Source: Phellopilus nigrolimitatus (lineage: Eukaryota > Basidiomycota > Agaricomycetes > Hymenochaetales > Hymenochaetaceae). Taken from it: 59,355 nucleotides of DNA. Made by a program: the position numbers and the translations under genes. Positions 9,346-18,900 of this stretch are shown here, piece by piece. Location: contig JAJOHG010000156.1 in the NCBI GenBank assembly GCA_021029095.1, forward strand, positions 1 through 59,355. Reading direction: 5' to 3'. The stretch's first letter is position 1; each line of letters starts with the position of its first letter. The notes under the pieces are model-generated. The model searched no databases and was not told the DNA's origin. It was given only the letters and a program-made list of their open reading frames with translations.

Positions 9346-9535
9346 ATACTAGACGCGGCCGCGCGAGCGGACTTCCTCGCGTCCTTCTGGGCGGCGCTTG
9401 ACGGACGCGCGTTCTCGTCGCTCGAGCGCGCGACGAGCTCCGCCGCGTTCCTCAGTGCACTGCTGGAGTGCCTCGTCCTCCTCTCCAAGCGCGCCCGAGC
9501 TTCTACAAACGGCTTGGATGAAACAGAGGCGCCGG
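9346..9535 (+). pseudogene. LTN1: Listerin fragment, plus strand
   Basis: An open stretch reads FLASFWAALDGRAFSSLE and then FLSALLECLVLLSKRA. It fits the listerin N-terminal HEAT-like region that should directly follow the inverted piece at 9010-9330. It is in the opposite orientation to that piece. No start or stop belongs to it. The assignment is weaker than for the C-terminal piece. Confidence 0.5.
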
Positions 9536-9664
9536 AGACGAGGCGGAGAGGGGCCGTGGTATAGGCTGGTCCATAATAGAGGAGAGGTTAGCAGTTCGGA
9601 AAGCGACTCGGATATAGACGTGTCCTGTTGTTCTGTCCGACGAAACAAAATAAGATAAAATGCC

Positions 9665-10293
9665 GAGATCGATATGCTGGGAGACAGCCTTTTCGATCAT
9701 GCAAGAGCTACCGCCGTCCCTTGTCGATCACGAATCTCTACCGAACGTGCGGTGTATTACTGATATTCTTTGTTTTGCATCCTAGACTTAGTCTGTGTTG
9801 TTTCAGATGGCACACCTCCTGCTCGATCCTTCTCCGGAGATCGCAAAGATGGTCTATGCACTCCTCCATGCCGCGTCAAAGAAGCGGACGGAGTATCTCG
9901 TCGTGGAGGCTGGTGTCGATACATCGACTGAAACAGCAAAATACGAACTGCCAGCAGAGTTATTGCAGGTCGTGCAGACGGCCTTGATATTGCAGGGAGA
10001 TCAAGCGGAGCCGGTGCGTCTTGTGACTAGAACTACTGCATTGTTTTATCTGATGCGTATTCTTGTACATAGAACATACTTGGCTACCTGTTAGGGTGGA
10101 TGGTTATTTTCGATTTGTTCAATGATGCAGTGCGTGCTTGGTCTTTTTCAATGTTTCTCGTTCAACCTACTTACAGCTGTCTTTTCTTCACCAGTCGCTT
10201 CGAGTCAAAATGGGATATGCAAGTCAGCTACGAGACTTGGACCTTATCAGCTCCAATTTTCTTCCTAACATTCTCGACCTGGCCGCGAGGAGC
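9665..10293 (+). pseudogene. LTN1: Listerin C-terminal fragment with introns
   Basis: Three exons with consensus introns read WETAFSIMQELPPSLVDHES, then MAHLLLDPSPEIAKMVYALL and KKRTEYLVVEAGVD, then ILGYLLGWMVIFDLFNDA, then SLRVKMGYASQLRDLDLIS. This matches the order of the conserved C-terminal part of listerin, upstream of its RING domain. Introns lie at about 9748-9806, 10014-10068 and 10127-10190. The frame leaves listerin after LPNILDL near 10293, so the RING domain is missing. Retained introns show it was copied from DNA, not mRNA. Confidence 0.82.
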
Positions 10294-10990
10294 AAGCGGG
10301 CATGGTCATGCTCGCGTTCCAGGTTTGCCCAGCGCCAGCTCAAATAAGATTGCGCCGGCAAACCCTGTAACCTCGTTCTTTGGCCCGGGTAACACTCTCG
10401 GCGGTCCGCCAGCAACGAGCATGTCAATTCCTATTAGCATGCGGCGGCGCGCAGCAGCGGCAGCTGCAGGACCATCATCGATAACGACAACACCGTTCCC
10501 AGTGAATCATGTGGTTCCACGACGACGGTGGGCTGCTGGCGTCCGTGCACCCGCGTTCGACCTCGTCCCGCCCACGTCCGGCCGCAGCTCGCTGGGCGAA
10601 TGGCCGCTGTCGCTCGAGTGCGGCGCGCGCACGCTGTAGCCGAGCCTCAACGCCGAAATGCACGCGGACGTAAACATAAACACAGACACAAATGCGGACG
10701 CGCACGCGGACGCAGGCGCAGCGCTCTCCCCGCCGCGGTGCGCCACGCCCTTCGTCCTCGGCTCACCACAGCCCCCGGCGCACGCCGCGTCCGTAGGCGC
10801 CTTCGCGAGCGCCAACATGCACACCTTCTCGGCGGACGCCCTCGCCCTCGGGCAGCCGCAGCAGGCGGCATCCAGGCTCTCGGAGGACGAGCTCCTGAAC
10901 TACCAGTACGGCGCGGGCAGGCGCAGCGCCGCGGGCATCACCGCAGACACGCGTGATGAGGGCAGCGCGGCCTCGTGCTTCGACCGGAAT
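10294..10990 (+). pseudogene. Unknown Ala/Pro/Ser-rich coding fragment with an internal stop
   Basis: One frame stays open from the listerin break to about 10990 except for a single TAG at 10637-10639. It continues beyond in the same frame (SLNAEMHADVNINTDTNAD onward). Composition is low-complexity: Ala runs, Pro-rich segments and a SEDELLNYQYGAGRR stretch. It looks like a piece of a disordered regulatory protein, but I do not recognise it. It lies in a block of host-gene fragments and has no evident promoter or end of its own. Confidence 0.4.
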
Positions 10991-11266
10991 TCAAGCAAGT
11001 GTCGCATTTTTATTCTTTTCGCACGCAAGTTTCTTACTATTTCCATAGAACCGCCCACACTTAGTACAAGAACAAGTCAGTACCTACCAAAAGTCTCTTT
11101 TCCTCGTCGGACACCCCACCGATGGATCAGGGGTCCAGGACGACCTGCGCATGTCCTTCCTGCTACCGGTCGTACCCATTGCACGCTCCGTCGCCCAGAG
11201 ACAGTCGTGTCAGCCAATCATCAACTATCTCAACGACGGCGAGGGCGGGCTCGCTTCCGCCATTCC
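10991..11266. other. Stretch without a recognisable gene
   Basis: AT-richer sequence resembling an intron is followed by a short open stretch on the plus strand (11151 onward) with no recognisable domain. It joins the unknown fragment on the left to the palindrome cluster on the right. Nothing further can be supported. Confidence 0.5.
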
Positions 11267-11388
11267 TATGACGAACCACTCGTTTTATTTCTTCTCGGCA
11301 AAACAAGTGGTACGTCATAGTATATTCGAATATACTATGACGTACCACTCGCTTTCTCTGTTCTCGTTTTTCCGAGTGGTACGTCATA
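11267..11388. repeat. Palindrome cluster: four arms around a perfect 42-bp palindrome
   Basis: A 16-bp arm, TATGACGTACCACTCG, occurs as a variant at 11267-11282 and inverted at 11373-11388. Two further copies form the halves of a perfect palindrome at 11307-11348, centred on GTATATTCGAATATAC. The whole thus reads as two hairpins (11267-11324 and 11331-11388) joined back to back. Each arm contains TACGTCA, a CRE-like half site. It resembles a foldback or MITE-like structure, but no target duplication was identified. Confidence 0.85.
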
Positions 11389-11589
11389 ATGTGCAGTGCT
11401 CGGGTAGACCCGGGTCAATCCTGCTCGACGTGCCATCCACTCGCGCGCGCTCCGGTCCGGCTCTCTGGCTCCGTCTCTTTCTCCCTCTCCCGCTCGTTGT
11501 CCCCGTCTCCCCGTCGCCCTCGCGTGGGGACGATTCCTCTTTCCTCCCCACCCCGCTGTCCCTGTTGCTCTCCACCCGCCCCACCCTTC

Positions 11590-12535
11590 CTAGATGGGTC
11601 ATCACCTGACTTCGCTCGCGCTGCGAGATAACCGGCACGCAGACTGGGCTCTCGAGCCTCACACTCCTCCACCCCATCTCGCCGAACCACGGACTCATGC
11701 ACAAGAGTTCCTTTGCTCGCTGAAACACGGGCACATGCACAAGAGCTCCTTTGCGTCAACGCTCGGCGGCTCTGATGGCGGCGAAACCTCCAGCCCAACA
11801 ATCGGCAATCCTGACTCTACCCGTCTGTCCGTGGGGCAGGACCATGGCCCGAGTATCGACGGCTACCAGAGCTATTCACGGCGCACGAGCATCACCATCA
11901 CCGCGCCGTCTTCTCTTGGCGGGGGTGATAGCTACGGCGACGCAGATGCATCTTCTTCAAGTTTGGGAAAGCACGGAGAAGGCCAGAAAAGCAAATCCGA
12001 CACAGACTCAGCAGAAGAGGGGAGGAAGGAGAAGGAGCGAGAGGAGTGCGAATTTGCGAGGCGGGCGTGGAGACAGATATGGGCCCGTTCCCTACGCAGC
12101 TCAGCACGCTCACGTGGCTTGTCGACCCGAAGAGCCTGCATGCGCTTGAGGCGCTCTGCAGTGTTGATGGGCTGCTCCATGGCCTCGGCACAGACGCTCA
12201 CCGTGGGCTGTTCCATTTACAAACCTCAAAGAAGGCGGAGCCCGGCGGCGTGAAGGGCCGAAAGGGAAGCTGCGATGGCCCCCGCATTCTCTGATGCGGA
12301 GTCGGGGGCACATACTTCACACGTAGACCGCCAGCGTGTGTACGGGCAGAATGTGCTCCCCGCGCGCGTGAGCATGAGCCTGCTGCTGCTCATGTGGCTC
12401 GTGCTGAAGGACAAGGTGCTCGTGCTGCTGAGCATCGCCGCAGTCGTCTCGCTCGTGCTGGGTCTCTTCAAGGACTTCGGCACGCAGCGTCTGACGTTCT
12501 TGTGCATGCACACAGCCACCGGTCGATTAGGTTGA
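11590..12535 (+). pseudogene. N-terminal fragment of a PMC1-type Ca2+-ATPase
   Basis: Three frames together match the N-terminus of a fungal vacuolar P-type Ca2+ pump. First comes a Ser-rich leader (11594 onward). Then follows FPTQLSTLTWLVDPKSLHAL with the GVDGLLxGLGT-like segment (about 12070-12200). Then, in another frame, RQRVYGQNVLPARVSMSLLL and KDKVLVLLSIAAVVSLVLGL, the first transmembrane hairpin (about 12325-12470). The frame changes and the loss of everything after the first membrane segment show a truncated, decayed copy. The real pump has over 1000 residues with ten helices and a DKTGT site, none of which is here. Confidence 0.72.
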
Positions 12536-12769
12536 AGGTGCGCATGGCTTGCCATCCTGGGCCTGGGTGCACTCCTGTATGCCCTCGCCACCTCTCCACC
12601 ACCCTCTGTGCTGGAGAAGGATAAGGTGTTCGCATTGCTGAAATGGCCCAGAGTGTTGCTCCCTGAGGTGGTGGAGGACAGCGAGGTCCTGTACCTCGTA
12701 CAGCTTGCGCTGTCACTGGACGATGCCTATGGTAGCGGAGCGTTCTGCCTCAATTCTTGGGTGATCTGA
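12536..12769 (+). pseudogene. Short unknown coding fragment
   Basis: After a stop ending the ATPase piece, the same frame is open for about 75 codons. It reads LGLGALLYALATSPPP, LEKDKVFALLKWPRVL and YLVQLALSLDDAYGSGAF, then stops at 12767-12769. It looks like genuine protein sequence with a hydrophobic start, but I do not recognise the family. It is probably another captured piece, just left of the Helitron gene. Confidence 0.35.
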
Positions 12770-12916
12770 AACCTGACATCCCTGTCTTTGTTGTGTTCCA
12801 TGTCCACTATTATAAGAACACTTTGATAAACTTAGACCACTATGTGAATGATTGTAAGCATATGAAATGTGCTTTTATGCCCACTTATGTTACTTGCGCA
12901 TGATATATTGTGTGTG

Positions 12917-12946
12917 ATATATAAACTTTGAATGAGCCATATATAA
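12917..12946 (+). promoter_or_regulatory. TATA-like elements upstream of the Helitron gene
   Basis: ATATATAAAC and CATATATAAG lie about 45-70 bp before the ATG at 12989, in a markedly AT-rich stretch. They are plausible core-promoter elements for the Rep/helicase gene. No experiment or conservation supports this. Confidence 0.45.
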
Positions 12947-12988
12947 GTCTCAAAAATTATATATTTTGGACGACTTCCTGCAGGCTCA

Positions 12989-15900
12989 ATGAGCAAACCA
13001 CGTGATGGTAATATTATTTCCTTATATGGATATACTATACAGTACCAATGCCAGCCATGTACCCTGGTCGGTACGCCTGCCTGTCCCTCTCAAACCACCA
13101 CATCTTCTTCTCAAGTACAATCTCAAGTCCCTCAAGAGAATCTGAACTACAAGGGTAAGTCTAATGTGGTGAGGAGTCAAAGTCGCATCCGTAGTACAGA
13201 TGCGACTTGAGCTCCTCCCACTTTTTTGATATTCATTATCTTTACAAAGTCTGACGTATTTTATCACAGTTTCTTGCCTGTTCTTGCCCTCTATGACAGC
13301 AGGCACTATCCCAGAAACTCAAGACAACCTGAATTACAAGGGTAAGTCAAATGTGGGGAGAAGCCAAAGTCGCATCTGTAGTACAGATGCGACTTTAGCT
13401 CCTCCGACCTTCTTTTGTTATCTTTACAAGATCTGACATATTTTATTGCAGATTCTTGCCTGTACATACCTCTTATGACAGCAGGTGCTAATCCAGAAAC
13501 TCAAGAGAACCTGAACATTCAGGGTAAGTCTAAGTGGGGGGAAGTCCAAGTCGCATCTGTAGTACGGATGCGACTTGAGCTCCTCCAACTTTTTTATTCA
13601 TTATTTTTACAAGGTCTGACATATATTATCACAGATTCTCATCTGCTCGGGCCTCCTATGGCAGCAGGCAACGACCTGGAAAAGATCTGGTGCTTTTCCG
13701 GGAAGGACGGAGATCCTGTTGACCTGGCCCACAGCCAGGGAGACGACCCTGTCGAACTGGCCCGCAGCCAGGGAGACGTCCCGGAAAAGTTCAGGTGCTT
13801 TTCTGGGAAGGACGGAGATCCTGATAAACTAGCTCATAGTTTGGGCGACAATATCCTGGAAAAGATCTGGTGCTTTTCCAGGAAGGACGGAGTTCCTGTT
13901 GACCTGGCCCATAGCCAGGGAGACGACCTGGAAAAGTTTTCATGCTTTTCTGGGAAGGGCAGAGACCCTGTTGAACTGGCCCATAGCCAGGGAGACGACA
14001 CTGTTGAACCGGCCCATAGCCGGGGAGACGACACTGTTGAACCGGCCCATAGCTGGGGAGACGACACTGTTGAACTGGCCCATAGCCAGGGAGACGTCCT
14101 GGAAAAGTTCTGGTGCTTTTCTGGGAAGGACAAAGATCCTGTAGAACCGTTCCATAATATCCAAAAACTCAAAACAAAAAATATCCAAAAACTCAAAACA
14201 AACAAATGTGCCTTGGGAGGGGGAACGCAGGTGGTGTCGTCTGCTAAACCTCTAACTACTTTTACATATGATATGTTACGAGTCCATGCCTCTCCAGTTG
14301 ATCCACCCCCTTCTAAGGTTGCGAAGTTTCTGTTTAGCGATTACATTTGCCTCAATCAGTTGAACACCCTTCCAAAATACCGTCTATCCATTGTTTGTCC
14401 TAATTTACCCCCTTCGATCATAAACGTGCTTTCTATACCTGCCCTCAAAAAGATTTGCTCTAAACTAGAGATAACGTTCACCTACAGGACTCCTATTTCT
14501 GTACTACGCACTTTGGTTTTTGAGTCTGGTTCTGGATTAGATAATTATGGCATCGTATTCAGTCCTAAAGAAAGCAAAAAGAAAACAGTAAAATTCGTCT
14601 CTTTCAGAGGGAATAAAAAACAAAAAAAAGATACTCACCCTATTGACGATAGTCCAGACCCTATCAAAGAAAAGGTCCCAGCTATACCCTTTCCACCTGC
14701 ACCTGCAGACAAAAAGCTGAAAGAAGTTATAATTAATGACTGGTGCGATGATGTAGATCCCTCCAAGGTATCTGAAGCTGGTTGCGCAGTGTGTGGACAG
14801 CTGACCCTTCTTACCCATTTGACCCCCAAGGAAGATCTAAATCACCTTGACTTCTCAATTCTAAATCCAGCCAATCATGACATCTCGGGAGTAACTCGAA
14901 AGGAAAGAAATTCAGAAGATGATCCTATTGAAGATTTGAAAGGCCCTGTCTTTGATCATACGTGCTCTAAAATCTGCTTCACCTGTATTAAGATCATTTC
15001 CAAGCTGAAAATCCCACCCTACGCCCTGGTAAATGGGTTTTGGCTTGGAGAAATCCCTCCGCAACTTATAGATCTGAGTTATGCGGAGAAACTTATAGTA
15101 TCTAGAGTTAGACATAACCGGTACGTGGTAAGAGTGGCCTCTGGAATGTATAAGATGAGGGCGAATGCCATGCTGTTCTCCACTCCTACTCCTAAGGTAT
15201 ATAATATATTACCACCTCCTAAAGATGAGTTAGATGAAGTACTTGCCTTTGTTTTTACTGGACCAAACCAACCTACACCAGAAGATTTAAGGAAGGTCCC
15301 TCTTCTCATTCGGCGAAACAAGGTTATGGCTGCTCTAGAATGGCTTAAACTGAATCATATAGACTATGCTGATCTTCTTATCTCCCAAGAAAACATGGAC
15401 TCATATGATGATGAGCAGATCCCGGTGGGAGTATCTTACCTCAAAACAGAAGGCAGCACCAACAAGAATGCAGAATCAACTGCTGTAAATGACAATGAAG
15501 ACGAAGAAGGGGTTGAATCTGGAGAATGTGCATTTATGGTTCATGGTCTTACTGGAGAAGAGCTTTCAGACATGAGTATGAATGCCCTAACTGCCATTGC
15601 CCTCAATCACCTTAAAGGAGGGAAAAAAGTACTTGCTATTGGTAGATCTGCTCAACCTGAGTCAATGTATGCAAATCCTCAGTTGTATCCACGTATGTTT
15701 CCTTGGCTCTTCCCTTATGGATTTGGTGGAGTTGGTAATCTTAGAGGCTTGCAACAAAATAAAAAAATATCCAGTGAAATGTGGAAGAGACGCCTTCTTA
15801 TGTACCATGACAAGAGATTTCAATTGGATAGTCACTTTGCTCTAGTTGCATTCAATCATGAACAAATCAAACAAGCTACCAGTAGTGGTTTTATTCAGGC

Positions 15901-18900
15901 CGATAGAGGGAACTTCCAATCTATCACAGACCGACTAATGAGTGTGGATACAAGTACTTTACAAAGACTGGCCATCCGACTTCAAAGTGGGGAGCATGTA
16001 AAACCAGACACTCATGAAGAGAAAGTTTGCTACCAACTTATTCGAGATGTGGATCATGTTGCTCAAAGAGTTGATGGATCAATGACTTCAAAAAAGCACA
16101 TGCGTAATGAGATTTGGTCTCTGATAGACCATTTGGGTGCTCCTCCTTGGTTCATCACCTTCGCTCCTCCAGATGTGAAAAATCCCATATGTCTCTATTT
16201 TGCAGACAAGGAAGTTGAATTTAAGCCTAGAATCAGAACACATAGTGAGCGATATAGATTGATTGCAAATAACCCAGTTGCAAGTGCAAGGTATTTTCAT
16301 TTCATGGTCAACCTGTTTTTGAAACACGTACTGGGAGTTGATTCTGGTCATGAGGGACTTTATGGAAAAACAAATGCTTACTACGGTACAGTGGAACAGC
16401 AAGGAAGACTCACCCTGCACTTGCACCTTATGTTGTGGATTGAGAACTCCCTCACTCCTGAAGAGATCAGAGACAGAATATTGGCAGACGATTCTGAATT
16501 TCAAAATCATATGATTGCGTATTTAGAAGGAGACCACTTAGGAGAGTTTATGCAAGCAACTCAAGAGGAGGTTAATACCAGAGTATCGGCGCTCCCTCTG
16601 GATGAGCAAGAAAATCCTATTGAAACTATGCCTACTCCTGTTCCTCTACCTTGTGAAAAATCATGTGGTGAATGTCCTTCTTGCAAAGCCAACCAAAAAT
16701 GGTGGTCTACATTTCCAGATGCGGTCAACCATGTTGTCCTCAAATCTAATGTGCATACTTGTACAAGTCGTTGCACTGCCAATAAGCACAAGTCTTGCAA
16801 AGCTCGCTTCCCTAGAGAAATCCAAAAAGAAACCAAAGTGCTACCTTCTGGTGCCATCAATCTGAAGAAACAGGAAGCTTGGATCAACTATTATACACCC
16901 GTGTTGACTTATCTTTTAAGATGCAACACAGATGTGACAAGTCTTCTGTCTGGGACAGCTATTAAGGCCATTGTTGTTTACGTGACAGATTATATCACAA
17001 AGTTCCCTTTAAAGACGGCGGCAATGTTTGACACAATCAAAGGTGTATTTGACCGAAACCAGGAGTATTTGGGAGGGGGAACTGATAAGCAAGAAAAGGC
17101 TAGGAAGACTCTTACTCAAATTGTCAATTCACTCACTTCCCACCTTGAAATCGGAAGTCCAATGGCCTCTATGTATCTGTTAGGTCATCCTGATCATTAC
17201 ACAAACTATAGCTTTGTACCCTTTTACTGGAAACCATATGTAGCCTTTGTCCGCCAGTTCCATGAAGCACCCTCTCATCTGACTGAAGAAGATGACCTAA
17301 TACCCAAGACCATAGATGAAGATGTACAAAAGGAGAAGCTTCTAATCATGAAATCCAAAGGAAGCCTTGTAGGTTACACTAAGACTGCTGACTATATATA
17401 CAGACCAACTGAATTTGAAGACCTTTGTCTTTATGATTGGGTAAGACTTTTGCGGAAAAATTATCAACCCCTGAACAGAAAGAATGCAAAGGAACCTTAC
17501 CCTCAACAGGAGGGTATTGATGACTATAGTGATACAGATGAGGAAGTTCTTGACAATCTTTGTGAAGATGTTACTAAATCTGAGGAAGGCCCCATTCAAC
17601 CACAGGAAGTACCAATCCCTTTAGAATCTAACTCTTCAACAGCACATTCTCATCCTATTCTTCCTGGAGGGACTTTCCGGTTTATGCCTGACCATCCCCA
17701 ATACAGTACACATGTCATCACTCTTTTGTCTGAAACAAAGGCGCCCATTCCAAACTTTGTTAATACTCTTCCCAGGCCTAACATGAGTGACAGAGAATAT
17801 TACTGTGCTACCATGTTGACCCTTTTTAAACCCTGGAGAGATGGTTTGGACCTCAAAGATGCTGATGCTACTTGGGATGACATCTTTGATGAATACGAGT
17901 TCACTCCAAGACAATTGCAACTTATGAAATTCTTTAATATTAGATATGAATGTCTTGATGCCAGGGATGACTTCTCTTATCAAAGAAAACAAAAAGATGC
18001 GGAGAAATCTAGCACAGGTTGGTCCCCTTCTGGAGATGAATCATTTGATAAGATGGACTTGGAAAATCATGCTTCGAAAATGGTTGACGATAACTTGGAT
18101 GCCCATGATGATGAACTGGAAAACCTAAGCAACAAAACTCTGCATAGACTAGATCTCATGAGACAGATGGAGGAACTTCTTGTTTCTTCTGGATGGCATG
18201 ATAAACCTGTCAATGGAGAAGTTGAACTGGACTTTGGTTTCAAAGATATTCCTCTTCCTATGAGAACAAACCATTTCTGGACAGAACTTCTAGACAGAAA
18301 ACGTAAAGAAGTATTAGGTTCTAGACAACAACAAATGCCCAGTACATTACCTGTCTTCACTCCATACAACTTTGTTGAGAATGAGGTGAAGGTTGTAGAT
18401 TCTACATATCTTAAGAAATCAGCACTGGGCGTCCCTTCTGAAGCTAAAGCAAAGATCTCTGATCTTGTCACCCAGTTCACCCTTAATGAGGAGCAAGAGA
18501 GGGCCTTCTCTATCATTGCAAATCATGCCTCTATATCCCTTCCTGACCAACTTAAAATGTACATTGGTGGTATGGGAGGAACTGGCAAGTCGCAGGTTAT
18601 CAAGGCCTTAATTCAATATTTTAATGACCGGAGTGAATCTTACCGATTTGCTGTTGTTGCACCTACAGGCGCCGCAGCTGCTCTAGTGAATGGATCTACT
18701 TACCATTCTTTTCTGGGAGTTGGCTCAAGCAATGATGAACCTGGTAGTTTTTCAAAGAGTATTGCTGGTGTCAAAGAGCGTCTTCTGGGAGTACAATACC
18801 TATTTGTAGATGAAGTATCTATGATAGCCTGCCATCAACTTTATCAAATTAGTCAAAGCCTTGCTATGGCTCTTAATAACCCACAGGATGCCTTTGGAGG

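Larger units (their letters stand above)
13100..13640 (+). repeat. Tandem exon-intron modules with intronic palindromes
   Basis: About 180-bp units each contain an exon end ENLNYK-like, a GTAAGT donor, a palindrome 25-26 nt downstream, a CTGAC branch-like site, an acceptor and the start of the next exon. The introns are 13155-13269, 13342-13451 and 13524-13634 (115, 110 and 111 nt). The exon products align as DSCLYIPLMTAGANPETQ against DSHLLGPPMAAGNDLE. All exons are in the same phase, so copy number can change without breaking the frame. Confidence 0.88.

Noticed and set aside
10475..10956. Overlapping Arg-rich ORFs on both strands
   Set aside because: High GC content produces open frames in all phases here. 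Only the plus frame continuous with 10100-10990 has protein-like composition.
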